A stretch of 64,000 bases of DNA from Chryseobacterium pennae (GTDB taxonomy: Bacteria > Bacteroidota > Bacteroidia > Flavobacteriales > Weeksellaceae). Positions 7,042 through 15,839 of this stretch are shown in pieces (the stretch's first letter is position 1; each line of letters opens with the position of its first letter). The stretch spans positions 1-64,000 of the forward strand of contig NZ_QNVT01000002.1 of the NCBI RefSeq assembly GCF_003385515.1, given 5' to 3'. Both the position numbers and the translations under genes were made by a program. The notes beneath the pieces were generated by a model. The model searched no databases. It was given only the letters and a program-made list of their open reading frames with translations, and was not told the origin of the DNA.

Positions 7042-8754
7042 ATGAAGAGAATTTATATTCTATTGTCTATGCTGCCTGTGGGACTATGTGCACAGAATTT
7101 TACGGAGATTCAGACCGGGATAAATAATTTTTATTTCTCTGCTTCCGATATTGCTGATGTGGATAATAACGGAACTCTGGATATTGCAGTCAATGGAGCC
7201 ATAGATTCAGATGGAGACGGGAATCCGGATGCTACTTATAATGAAGTGTATCAAAATACCGGAACCACTTTTCAGCCCTACACGGACCTGGGTGGAGATG
7301 TAACACATTTGGGAGATATCAGATTCATTGATTATAATAATGATGGATTGATGGATATTATTTCCACAGGATTGAGTTATATGGATATTGTAAACTACAA
7401 GCATTATCGTTTTAAGAACACTGGAGTAGGCTTTACAAGAGAAGAAGAGCTCCCGGGGAAAATATACGGATCTATGGAAGTTTTTGATTTTAATCATGAC
7501 GGAAAACAGGACTATGCTATTAATGGTACTCAATATGCTCACGGCGGAGGTTTCAGGAATACTCTGGATCTCTATAAGAATACGGGACAGGGATTTGATC
7601 TGATTGAAAACTGGGCAGATGGAACTCAGAACGGAAGCTTTAAGGTTGTGGATCTTAATAATGATCATCTCTTGGATCTTATTATCATAGGGTCAGATAT
7701 TAATGGTGATCCGGTTTCCAAGGTATATATGAATCAGAACGGAACATTGGTGAATACACAGGCTCTTGATTCACTGATTTCAGGTAAAATCGAAACAGCC
7801 GATTTTAATGCTGACGGTTATCAGGATGTAGTTGTTATAGGTAAGGATGCTAATGATGATGTTTATTTTGCTGTTCTGATGAATGACGGAACCGGTAATC
7901 TGGTAACCCAGCAGATTCCATCAGAAGTTTCTGAGGCTTCAATAAGTGTTGGAGATCTGAATAATGACGGGTATTATGACTTTATTGTTGCTGGAGATAT
8001 CAATTATAATGCGGTTGTAAAGACTTATTTATATAACACAACAAGCCAGTCATTTGATGAAGGAACTGTTACAGGCTTACACAGCTTAGGAGGTCCGGGA
8101 ATGATACAATTGTTTGATTTTAATAATGATCAGCATCTGGATGTCCTGTTAAGTGGATTTGATTGGGCTAACCCTGATATTCCATCACTCACAAAGGTTT
8201 TTAAAAATAATGCTACAGAGCAGAATGCAAAACCAACTGCACCTACTCAGCTTAATCTGACTAAAAACGGCAACCGATTCAATTTTACTTGGAGTGGAGC
8301 AACGGATGACAAAACGCCGGCAAATGCTTTACGATATGAAATTAAAGTAGGATCTACACAGGATGGGCATGATATTGCTAAATATATCGTCACCACACCT
8401 TCATGGTTCCTGGATCTTGATCCATCTGTTCAGAATGTATACTGGAGTGTAAGATCAATTGATGCTTCAAAGGTGTATTCTGATGTCTCTACACAAGGAA
8501 CATTGTCAACCAAAGAAAATACGATAAATGGTGAAAAAGACTTTGTTATTTATCCAAACCCTACTTCTGATAAAGTTTATATTAAAGGTGAGAAGATTTC
8601 AGAAGCTGAAATGTACTCAATGGAAGGAAGAAAGGTGAATGTGATTTTAAACAGAGACCAATCTATTGATGTTTCTCATCTCCCTAAAGGTGTATATCTA
8701 TTAAAACTGAAGATAAAAAATGAAATAACCACCAAAAAAATTACGATTAAATAA
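7042..8754 (+). CDS. secreted FG-GAP/VCBS repeat protein with T9SS type A sorting domain
   Basis: 570 residues. A signal peptide (MKRIYILLSMLPVGLCAQ) is followed by about seven FG-GAP/VCBS repeats, each with an aspartate-rich calcium-binding loop such as DVDNNGTLD, DYNNDGLMD, DFNHDGKQD, DFNADGYQD and DLNNDGYYD. These should fold as an integrin-like beta-propeller. A linker and a fibronectin-III-like stretch (about residues 395-480) precede the C-terminal T9SS domain with its hallmark YPNPTSDKVYI and final KKITIK. The protein is therefore predicted to cross the outer membrane by T9SS and to be surface-attached or released. Its ligand is unknown; FG-GAP propellers commonly mediate adhesion. It stands alone, with a consensus -7 element and its own terminator. 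Confidence 0.9.
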   Translation: MKRIYILLSMLPVGLCAQNFTEIQTGINNFYFSASDIADVDNNGTLDIAVNGAIDSDGDGNPDATYNEVYQNTGTTFQPYTDLGGDVTHLGDIRFIDYNNDGLMDIISTGLSYMDIVNYKHYRFKNTGVGFTREEELPGKIYGSMEVFDFNHDGKQDYAINGTQYAHGGGFRNTLDLYKNTGQGFDLIENWADGTQNGSFKVVDLNNDHLLDLIIIGSDINGDPVSKVYMNQNGTLVNTQALDSLISGKIETADFNADGYQDVVVIGKDANDDVYFAVLMNDGTGNLVTQQIPSEVSEASISVGDLNNDGYYDFIVAGDINYNAVVKTYLYNTTSQSFDEGTVTGLHSLGGPGMIQLFDFNNDQHLDVLLSGFDWANPDIPSLTKVFKNNATEQNAKPTAPTQLNLTKNGNRFNFTWSGATDDKTPANALRYEIKVGSTQDGHDIAKYIVTTPSWFLDLDPSVQNVYWSVRSIDASKVYSDVSTQGTLSTKENTINGEKDFVIYPNPTSDKVYIKGEKISEAEMYSMEGRKVNVILNRDQSIDVSHLPKGVYLLKLKIKNEITTKKITIK

Positions 8755-8777
8755 CTGAATCATTTATTCTATCTTGA

Positions 8778-8812
8778 GAGAAGTCAGACGTCCAGCTGGC
8801 TTCTCTTTTTTT
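8778..8812 (+). terminator. intrinsic terminator after the FG-GAP gene
   Basis: GAGAAGTCAG pairs with CTGGCTTCTC (10 bp with one G-T pair) around an 8-nt loop, followed by a run of seven or more Ts. It lies 24 bp after the stop codon. Confidence 0.85.
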
Positions 8813-8864
8813 ATTATGGCAATTTGCTGGAGGATTGGTTTCAGGAAATGTTTTTAAATGTTTA

Positions 8865-9018
8865 TCGCAGATCTCGTGGATTTCACAGATTTGCATAGAT
8901 GTTTGTGGGTATTGATGTAGAAATTAGTGGTATTTGTTTTTAAATAAAAACAATCTGCGTTATCAGCTTAATCAGCGAGAGCTTTATAGCTCCCAGATCT
9001 TGCAGATAATGCAGATTA
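8865..9018. repeat. GCAGAT-rich dispersed intergenic repeat, copy 1
   Basis: The gap 8755-9060 contains the terminator above and this composite element. It has a CGCAGATCTCGTGGATTTC block, an inverted block (AATCTGCGTTATCAGC) and a direct block (CAGATCTTGCAGATAATGC). The inverted and direct blocks are degenerate copies of one motif in opposite orientation, and the same motif recurs at 34861-34939. No ORF is present. The sequence could form a long imperfect hairpin. Confidence 0.55.
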
Positions 9019-9060
9019 TATTGTATAAGGATAAATATCAGTATGATTGATATTTAAACA

Positions 9061-10695
9061 CTATGCTTTCTTTATTTTTGCCTGAAACCTTTTAATCAGA
9101 TAATAGAATAATAAAAATCCTAAAGCGAACATTGAAAATCTTGAAAGAAGATCTCCTGCTCTTGAGTAGAATGTCATTCCTTCGTAAAGGTTGATCTTTG
9201 CAAATAATGCGGTTTGGTCACCATAGAAAGTATCAGCTACCACTTCACCTTTTGCATCAATGTGCGCTGAAATTCCACTGTTGGCAGCACGGGCAATTTC
9301 TCTTCTGGTTTCAATGGCTCTCAGTCTGGCATAGGATAAAAGCTGTCTGTGCCCTTCAGTAACGCCCCACCATGAGTCATTGGTCATAATTCCCAGGAAG
9401 TTAGCTCCCTTTTTTACATAATCAGTAACAAACTCTCCATAAATACTTTCGTAGCAGATAATGGGTGCCATTTTACCTTTATTGTAAGGGTTGGAAAAGG
9501 CCATTCTTTCTTTGTCTGTCCCTAAAGAAGCCACTGTTCCTCCTAAGTTCAGCATGGCGTCTCCTAAAAGAGGTTTTAAAATATTCATATAAGGAAAGAT
9601 CTCAACGCCAGGAACCAGTTTTCCTTTGTGATAGACCTGGGTCTTTTGTTGTGGAGCAAGCTGAATAGCAGTGTTGTAACTTGCTGCCCAAACTCCCTGA
9701 TTAATTTCATAGGCTTCTTTGGGGCGCGTTGCAGGGTCAAAAAATAAACGGTGGGAAGAGATTCCTGTGGCAAAAACAGATCCCGGATGTTTAGATAAAA
9801 ATTCTTTGACATTGTTTAAAAGCAAACTCTTTTCAATACCGGTTTCAGAAATGGAGCCTCTGCCGGGAAGAGCCGTTTCCGGAGCAATATAGTAATCTAT
9901 TTTTGTGGTTGAATTTTTTTCTGCCAAAGCCAAAAGATCCTGTTCAATCGTTAAACTGTCTTTGGAATATTTTTCAGCATAAGGATCAAGATCGGGTTGA
10001 AGCATCAGTACATTCACCTGTCCGGATGGCTTTTCATTAAAGCTGTTATATTTAATGATGGAAATGATCATCGGAATAGCGATTAAAGCGGCTATAATTG
10101 ACGAGTTTTTAATCAGATCTTTTCTCTTTCTTCCTGCTTCCCAGGCTCTGATGGTGTAGAAAATAAGAACGTTGATTAATAAGATCCAGAAACTTCCACC
10201 GGTAGCTCCTAAGGTATCATACCATTGAATCAGTTTTGGATAATCTGAAAATACATTTCCTAAATTCAGCCATGGCCAGGTAAGTTCCCATCCTAAATGA
10301 AATTTTTCAAAACTCATCCAGATAGCAATCAAAAATCCTAATCCCCAGTAGGTTCCCTGGGCGTTTTTATACCAATGGTAGCATTGAAAAACCAAAGAAT
10401 ATAAAAGTGAATTTACCAGAACAGGGAAGATAACAGCCATCATAGAGTGGCTTCCATCAGGATTCTTAGAACCGTACAGCCAGCCTGTGGTGACAATATT
10501 CCAGATGATAAAACAAAGATAGGACAGTCCGAAGATAATCCAGCTTTTTCTTTTATAGTCTGAAAATTTTGAAATTCCATGTTCCATCATCAGAAGAGGA
10601 ACGAGGGCGAAAAATATAAAAAACGGGACTCCATAAGTAGGCCAAGAGACCGACAGCAGCATTGCTGAAATAAGTGTTAGCAGAACGTATTTCAT
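9061..10695 (-). CDS. lnt: apolipoprotein N-acyltransferase
   Basis: Inner-membrane enzyme that adds the third acyl chain to the N-terminal cysteine of lipoproteins. In the 544-residue protein, about six N-terminal membrane helices are followed by a periplasmic nitrilase domain and a final helix. The Glu-Lys-Cys triad is visible: Glu273 in APETALPG, Lys357 in YHKGKLVPG and Cys414 in PIICYESIYG. The window encodes several lipoproteins that would be substrates. It is divergent from the VanZ-like gene, and a -7 element (10713) lies 18 bp before its start. Confidence 0.94.
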   Translation of the reverse strand: MKYVLLTLISAMLLSVSWPTYGVPFFIFFALVPLLMMEHGISKFSDYKRKSWIIFGLSYLCFIIWNIVTTGWLYGSKNPDGSHSMMAVIFPVLVNSLLYSLVFQCYHWYKNAQGTYWGLGFLIAIWMSFEKFHLGWELTWPWLNLGNVFSDYPKLIQWYDTLGATGGSFWILLINVLIFYTIRAWEAGRKRKDLIKNSSIIAALIAIPMIISIIKYNSFNEKPSGQVNVLMLQPDLDPYAEKYSKDSLTIEQDLLALAEKNSTTKIDYYIAPETALPGRGSISETGIEKSLLLNNVKEFLSKHPGSVFATGISSHRLFFDPATRPKEAYEINQGVWAASYNTAIQLAPQQKTQVYHKGKLVPGVEIFPYMNILKPLLGDAMLNLGGTVASLGTDKERMAFSNPYNKGKMAPIICYESIYGEFVTDYVKKGANFLGIMTNDSWWGVTEGHRQLLSYARLRAIETRREIARAANSGISAHIDAKGEVVADTFYGDQTALFAKINLYEGMTFYSRAGDLLSRFSMFALGFLLFYYLIKRFQAKIKKA

Positions 10696-10712
10696 TAAAT
10701 TATTTTAATATA

Positions 10713-10720
10713 CAAATTTA
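10713..10720 (-). promoter_or_regulatory. -7 promoter element of lnt
   Basis: The minus strand reads TAAATTTG, a perfect TAnnTTTG match 18 bp upstream of the lnt start codon in the short divergent gap shared with the VanZ-like gene. Confidence 0.4.
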
Positions 10721-10750
10721 ATGTTTTTGAAATGAATATATTAGCATCCG

Positions 10751-11164
10751 ATGTTAAAGAAAATATATAAAATTGTTATTGCTCCTTACACGCTGCTTCT
10801 GCTTTACCTGATGTTTCTCGGAATGGGAAGGTTTCAGTATGAAGATAACCTGATTACGGTGGAACCCGTGTTTTCTACCATTAAATTTATTCAGGGTGCT
10901 ATGAGCTGGAAAGATATTGTCATTATTGTGATCGGAAATATTGTGATGTTTATTCCCTTTGGTTTTCTGGGATGGGTCTTCCCTAAGCTCATGGATCTTA
11001 AATCCCTCGTTTTAAATTTTATTCCGGCTATTACCATTGTGGAAGCTCTTCAGTATTTTACAAGAATGGGAATATTTGAAGTAGACGATATTCTCCTCAA
11101 TACATTTGGGGTTTATTTAGGGTGGTTATTTCGCAGATATCTTGAAAAAAGACTTAGCTGTTGA
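10751..11164 (+). CDS. VanZ-like family membrane protein
   Basis: 137 residues with four predicted membrane helices and the VanZ-family pattern: GNIVMFIPFGFLGW, then E..QYF in the third helix and the acidic VDDILLNTFGVYLGW near the end. VanZ from enterococci gives low-level teicoplanin resistance, but chromosomal VanZ-like proteins in Bacteroidota have no assigned function. The gene is divergent from lnt and convergent with proC, overlapping its 3' end by 11 bp. Confidence 0.85.
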   Translation: MLKKIYKIVIAPYTLLLLYLMFLGMGRFQYEDNLITVEPVFSTIKFIQGAMSWKDIVIIVIGNIVMFIPFGFLGWVFPKLMDLKSLVLNFIPAITIVEALQYFTRMGIFEVDDILLNTFGVYLGWLFRRYLEKRLSC

Positions 11165-11957
11165 GTTCTTTTGCTCTTTTTTCAGCATTTAAAATTCCTT
11201 GCTGTAAAATTTCCTTGAAACTGTTTTCTTCAAAAGTTTTTAAAGCAGCTTCTGTAGTTCCGCCTTTGGATGCCACATCTTTGATAAGCTCATCAAGGTT
11301 CTTCTCAGAATTATTAATGAGATGATAGGCTCCCAGCATGGTTTGTTTTACAAATAATTTGGACAGATTTTCTTCAATTCCCATCTCAACTCCTGCTTTA
11401 ATCATAGCATCAATAATATAATAGAAATAAGCAGGTCCGCTTCCGGAAAGCGCCGTAACACCATCCAGAAGATTTTCTTCTTCTAAATAAACCGATCTTC
11501 CGGTACTGTTCAGTAATCTTTCGATGTTGATAAGCTGACTGAAAGAAATACCGTCTGCAGCAGTATAGCCTGTGATTCCCATTCCTAAAAGGGTAGGGGA
11601 ATTGGGCATTGCTCTTACAACCAGCGGATGTTTCAGTGACTTTTGAATTTTCTCAATATTAATTCCGGCCATAATAGATAAAACCATTTGATTTTCCTTT
11701 AATGTAAACCTGAAATTCTGAGCAACCGTTTGAAAATCCTGTGGTTTTACGGCAATAATAATCAGATCGGCATCAAGTTCTGTGACTTCGTCAAAGGTGG
11801 AAGTTTTGGATTTGGGAAATTCTTCCGCTATTTTTGAGATTTTAGTCTGGCTTCGTGTAATCAGGTGAAGGTTTTCCGGTTTAATAAGTTCATATTTCAA
11901 AAATGATTTTGAAAATGACAGTCCCATATTTCCGGCGCCCAAAATAGCTATTTTCAT
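11154..11957 (-). CDS. proC: pyrroline-5-carboxylate reductase
   Basis: Catalyses the last step of proline synthesis, NAD(P)H-dependent reduction of pyrroline-5-carboxylate. In the 267-residue protein the N-terminal Rossmann motif GAGNMG, the AVKPQ segment and the C-terminal signature ALSGSGPAYFYY...GGTTEAAL are all present. The last 11 bp overlap the end of the convergent VanZ-like gene. Confidence 0.95.
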   Translation of the reverse strand: MKIAILGAGNMGLSFSKSFLKYELIKPENLHLITRSQTKISKIAEEFPKSKTSTFDEVTELDADLIIIAVKPQDFQTVAQNFRFTLKENQMVLSIMAGINIEKIQKSLKHPLVVRAMPNSPTLLGMGITGYTAADGISFSQLINIERLLNSTGRSVYLEEENLLDGVTALSGSGPAYFYYIIDAMIKAGVEMGIEENLSKLFVKQTMLGAYHLINNSEKNLDELIKDVASKGGTTEAALKTFEENSFKEILQQGILNAEKRAKELNS

Positions 11958-12030
11958 ATAAGGTGCTTTTATGAATATTGTAATGCTAAAATATTGTTTT
12001 TTTTTATTAAAAACTATATGTTTTTCAACG

Positions 12031-12063
12031 AAAAAAGCAGCTGTCAGAAACGGCTGCTTTTTT
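12031..12063 (-). terminator. intrinsic terminator of the 12080-14026 gene
   Basis: AAAAAAGCAGC pairs with GCTGCTTTTTT (11 bp) around an 11-nt loop. On the minus strand it follows the T9SS gene's stop codon by 16 bp and ends in a U tract. Confidence 0.85.
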
Positions 12064-12079
12064 ATAGTTTAGATAATAG

Positions 12080-14026
12080 TTATTTTTTTATGATTTTTCC
12101 TGTTTGTGCAGAACCATCATTAAATACGATTTTGTAAATGTATATACCTGGAAGATATTGAACAGGGAATGTACAGGTTTGTGTAGCATTGTCATCTTTA
12201 ATATCTGTCTGCATTACTTTTATAGGTTGCCCACCAGATACGTTGATAAGATAAATGTCTGCTTTTGTACCATTATAATTTCTGAAGTTGAAATAGATTT
12301 CATTATTATTGGTTGCTGCAATTACTGTTTTCTTATCAATTTCTTTATTAGATAATAAAGTAACTGAAGCTTTTTTACCCTGAATAATTCCTTTTTCTGG
12401 AGAATATATTAAGGTATTGGATCTATACCATACTCCATCGGAAATAGCATATCTTGTGAAATGGTATTCGTCACTTGTAATAGGCATGGCATTAATATAC
12501 GAACCTGCTCCTACTTCGGGTCCATTATCCCAGTTGACAAATTCGCCAATAGAATCATCTGGATGGGTGTCTACTGCCCATGCATAATCATAGTTTCCTG
12601 TTCCTCCTGTAGGGGTGGAGCCTCTAATGATATCAACATTGTTAGTATCAAAATGGATTTTATTGTTTTCGACAGGTGGGTAGTTTGAAACAGGCATATA
12701 AATTACATTACTTTCACTGTCTGGGGTATGTTGGGAGCTGACTTTTCTTCTGTATTGCGATGTTTGAGTTATGGGAGTGGTTATGGTAAAAGATGCGTCA
12801 TTTGCTCCTGGAATATCTGTCCAGTCAGTTCCTTCTGTTTTAACCTGCCATTGAATAGAAAGTGGTTGCCTGCTTCCACTTCTTAGATCATTTACACTTC
12901 TTGAACTGAATGAATTAAATACAGGTATACCACCCGGTCTTACTTTTTGATCTTCAAGCATATATTTATTCATATCAAAAGTAGTTACTACAATGAGATT
13001 TCCGAATATCTTTAATTCATCTATTACTATGTAATTGCTTATACTGTCTGGGACTCCGGAACTTCTTGCAATACGCCTGTATATTTTTCCAATGGCAATT
13101 GTTGGGGATGCGTAGTGAATATCTTTTTCATTAGGAATATCTAACCATTTTCCATTTATTAGCTCCTGCCACTGATAAGTGAACGAATTGGTGCCTCCTA
13201 CCGGAGTACTTCCCGTAAGTGTTCTTATTGTATTCGTACCATTATCAGTAATACTTTCAACAATTTTGTTTTCCCCAATATTTATTCTCACATCTACTTC
13301 ATTGCTATAACTCGTTTCTAAACCTTGGTTTGTTGGCTCTACTGCACGTCTTAATTTGTAGTTGTATCTGTTTTCAGAAGCTGGTGGAGTATAGTCTCTT
13401 ATATTAATGGTTCCGTAGTTGATATTATACCAATTTCCTCCTGGATTTTTCCTTTGCCAATAATACTTGTAACTTCCGAATGGTATTTTAGGTTCACTGC
13501 CTGTAATAAGAGGAGCGTCTTTTTGATAATCAGAGATCACTCCACCAGATATTATATTGTTTGAAATGGCTGGTTTTACAAAATTGACAGGAAAAGTATT
13601 AGATGTTGCATTGGTATTTCCATAGCTATAGACCATAAATAGCTTTCCTGAATTATTACTTTCAATCAAGGCAGAGGTATTGGGAATAACTGCAGTATAT
13701 TCATAGGTTTCACCTGAAGGGTAAATATAGGGGAAAAGCCGGCTGTCCACAAAAATCTGATAGGGTGCTCCAGCAGCCATTTTAGCAAAAAGTTTGACGT
13801 TGAGGCCGGTTTGTTGATAACTCGGTGTGTTTTTAGATATACTGTAAGTTACCTTAATAAGTGTATTTATCTCTCCTTTATTCAAAGTGATCGTGGAAGA
13901 GTTGGTATAAACATGACCATTTACTTCAATTTTACTTATACGGACTTCATCTGATTGGGCATTCATTAAAGATGCCTGTAGAAAAACTATTGCAAAAAAG
14001 AATAGTTTCAATAATTTACATTGCAT
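12080..14026 (-). CDS. T9SS cargo protein with Ig-like repeats
   Basis: 648 residues. The signal peptide ends near SLMNAQ. The body holds four related modules of about 90-100 residues that each contain a W-Q or Y-x-W core followed by W.DIP or W.NI and end with [YR]RR or RR (for example FTYQWQELINGKWLDIP and LSIQWQVKTEGTDWTDIP). These resemble immunoglobulin/PKD-type surface repeats. The C-terminus is a T9SS sorting domain (QYLPGIYIYKIVF and terminal KIIKK). It is probably a surface adhesin or structural protein; no enzymatic motif is seen. It is monocistronic, with a terminator at 12031. Confidence 0.87.
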   Translation of the reverse strand: MQCKLLKLFFFAIVFLQASLMNAQSDEVRISKIEVNGHVYTNSSTITLNKGEINTLIKVTYSISKNTPSYQQTGLNVKLFAKMAAGAPYQIFVDSRLFPYIYPSGETYEYTAVIPNTSALIESNNSGKLFMVYSYGNTNATSNTFPVNFVKPAISNNIISGGVISDYQKDAPLITGSEPKIPFGSYKYYWQRKNPGGNWYNINYGTINIRDYTPPASENRYNYKLRRAVEPTNQGLETSYSNEVDVRINIGENKIVESITDNGTNTIRTLTGSTPVGGTNSFTYQWQELINGKWLDIPNEKDIHYASPTIAIGKIYRRIARSSGVPDSISNYIVIDELKIFGNLIVVTTFDMNKYMLEDQKVRPGGIPVFNSFSSRSVNDLRSGSRQPLSIQWQVKTEGTDWTDIPGANDASFTITTPITQTSQYRRKVSSQHTPDSESNVIYMPVSNYPPVENNKIHFDTNNVDIIRGSTPTGGTGNYDYAWAVDTHPDDSIGEFVNWDNGPEVGAGSYINAMPITSDEYHFTRYAISDGVWYRSNTLIYSPEKGIIQGKKASVTLLSNKEIDKKTVIAATNNNEIYFNFRNYNGTKADIYLINVSGGQPIKVMQTDIKDDNATQTCTFPVQYLPGIYIYKIVFNDGSAQTGKIIKK

Positions 14027-14284
14027 TGAACTTGAATTTTATGATTATTAGAAAACAGCAGATTCTCTGATGCTTATAATATCAGGCAAAATTCAGAATT
14101 ATAGCTTGAACGGCTGTTACATGATTTTGAGGATTCATCATTATAAAACAGTATGAAATTGTAATTATTTTTATTTAGAATAAATATATTTTATAGCGAA
14201 AAGAAATGTATTTATTAAAATTACGAGAAATAAATTCATAATACATATATGGTGGAAAATGACGATTAAATTTTAAAATTGAAT
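14027..14284. other. AT-rich intergenic region without a recognised element
   Basis: Very AT-rich DNA between the T9SS gene start and murB. I see no ORF, no perfect TAnnTTTG element in the right place and no repeat shared with the rest of the window. The promoter of the T9SS gene must lie here. Confidence 0.4.
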
Positions 14285-14318
14285 AAAAAAAAGGCAATTA
14301 TTGAAAAATAACTGCCTT
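14285..14318 (-). terminator. intrinsic terminator of murB
   Basis: AAGGCAATTATT pairs with AATAACTGCCTT (12 bp, one mismatch) around a GAAA tetraloop. On the minus strand it is followed by eight or more Us, 10 bp after the murB stop codon. Confidence 0.88.
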
Positions 14319-14327
14319 ATATCTGTA

Positions 14328-15341
14328 TTATATAATATTCACTTCCCGTTCAAGTTCAATTCCAAATTTATCCTTTACAGAATTGATAATTTCAGTAGAG
14401 AAATCAAAAATCTCTTTACCTGTTGCATCACCTGTTGCATTAATGATAACCAAAGATTGAAGTTTGTGTGAAGCTACATTTCCGATTTGCTTACCTTTCC
14501 ATCCGCATTGTTCAATCAGCCATCCTGCAGGGACTTTAACCACATTTCCATTAGGGTATCCCTGAATATTGTCAAATTTACTTTTTAACGTTTCAAATTG
14601 AACTAAAGGAATTGTAGGATTTTTAAAAAAGCTTCCGGCATTTCCGATGATCTTAGGATCCGGTAATTTACTTTGCCTGATAGTAATGACTGCTTTGGAT
14701 ACATCCTGAATAGAAGGGTTTTCAATACCCATTTTTTCAAGTTCGGATGTAATGGCTCCATATTCTGTTTTGATGCGATGATCCTTTTTAGTCAGTTTAA
14801 AAGTGACTTCCAAAATAATATATCTTCCTTTTCCTTCCTTTTTGAAGATAGAGTCTCTGTAACCAAATCTGCATTCTTCAAGATTGAAATTTTTAAGCTC
14901 AAGATTCTCAAGATCCAGTACCTGACAGTTTACAAATACGTCCTTTATTTCCGTTCCGTAAGCTCCGATATTCTGCATAGGAGAAGTTCCTACATTCCCC
15001 GGAATTAAAGAAAGGTTTTCCAATCCGCCGTAATTTTTATTCAGACAGTACATCACAAATTCATGCCAGTTTTCGCCTGCTTTCGCGGTAACCAGAATTT
15101 CGTTTTCATTAAGATCTTCTTCTGAAATTCCTTTTAGGTTAAGTTGAATGGCAAGACCATCAAAATCTTTTGTCAACAGTATATTACTTCCTCCTCCCAA
15201 TAATAGAAGAGGTAAAGATTTTTCTTTTGAAAAAGTAAGGGCATCTTTTAATTCTTCGATGTTGTTACTTTCAACAAAGTATTTTGCTTTGGCAGCAACG
15301 CCAAAGGTGTTATAAGGCTGTAAGGAAAAATTTTCTTGCAT
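14328..15341 (-). CDS. murB: UDP-N-acetylenolpyruvoylglucosamine reductase
   Basis: FAD- and NADPH-dependent enzyme making UDP-MurNAc for peptidoglycan. In the 337-residue type I enzyme, NTFGVAAKA opens the FAD-binding domain, followed by LLGGGSNILL and SLIPGNVGTSPMQNIGAYG. The substrate domain shows the catalytic residues known from E. coli: Arg in GYRDSIFK, Ser in GNAGSFFKNP and the C-terminal Glu in LEREVNII. Its start lies 3 bp after the stop of the lipoprotein gene upstream, so aminotransferase, lipoprotein and murB form a likely three-gene operon closed by the terminator at 14285. Confidence 0.95.
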   Translation of the reverse strand: MQENFSLQPYNTFGVAAKAKYFVESNNIEELKDALTFSKEKSLPLLLLGGGSNILLTKDFDGLAIQLNLKGISEEDLNENEILVTAKAGENWHEFVMYCLNKNYGGLENLSLIPGNVGTSPMQNIGAYGTEIKDVFVNCQVLDLENLELKNFNLEECRFGYRDSIFKKEGKGRYIILEVTFKLTKKDHRIKTEYGAITSELEKMGIENPSIQDVSKAVITIRQSKLPDPKIIGNAGSFFKNPTIPLVQFETLKSKFDNIQGYPNGNVVKVPAGWLIEQCGWKGKQIGNVASHKLQSLVIINATGDATGKEIFDFSTEIINSVKDKFGIELEREVNII

Positions 15342-15344
15342 GTT

Positions 15345-15830
15345 TTATTTGTATTCTTTCGGAAGAATTTTGTCTAGTTGTTCTTTAAGTTGTTGAAACT
15401 GTTTGTAATGAATGGTGTCAACAAATGAATTGATGTAGATATGAGCTTTTTTCGGAGTACGGATCTGGAAAGCTTCATCTGTTCTGTCTACCGATTGTTG
15501 GCTTGGAGAACTTTTTATATAATCAAGATCTTCAACTCTGATGGATGAGGAGAGTTGCTTCCAGGTATCGGGACTGATGGCCGAGGCCCATGCCTTATGC
15601 ATTTTATTGGAGGTGGTTCCTTTTTCTGCAGTGATTGAATCCTTAGTGACTTTTATGATTCTGTAATATCCATTGCTTCCCCCTATATTGGATAGTCCGA
15701 TGAAGGTAATTTCGCGCGGATTTTTACTGATTGCAGATTTTTCTGATTTCTGCTGGTCACAGGAAAAAAATGCCGACAGCAAAAAAATCGAAAACAGTAT
15801 TTTCAGATATATATTTTTTGTTGTCGGCAT
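15345..15830 (-). CDS. hypothetical lipoprotein
   Basis: 161 residues. The signal peptide carries a lipobox ending SAFFSC, so the mature N-terminus is a lipidated cysteine. The rest is a soluble domain with no recognised family; it contains IGGSNGYYRIIKVTKDSITAEKG and a cluster of lysines. It sits between an aminotransferase (9 bp upstream) and murB (3 bp downstream), so it is co-transcribed with a cell-wall gene, although this does not prove a cell-wall role. No function is assigned. Confidence 0.75.
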   Translation of the reverse strand: MPTTKNIYLKILFSIFLLSAFFSCDQQKSEKSAISKNPREITFIGLSNIGGSNGYYRIIKVTKDSITAEKGTTSNKMHKAWASAISPDTWKQLSSSIRVEDLDYIKSSPSQQSVDRTDEAFQIRTPKKAHIYINSFVDTIHYKQFQQLKEQLDKILPKEYK

Positions 15831-15839
15831 GATATGATT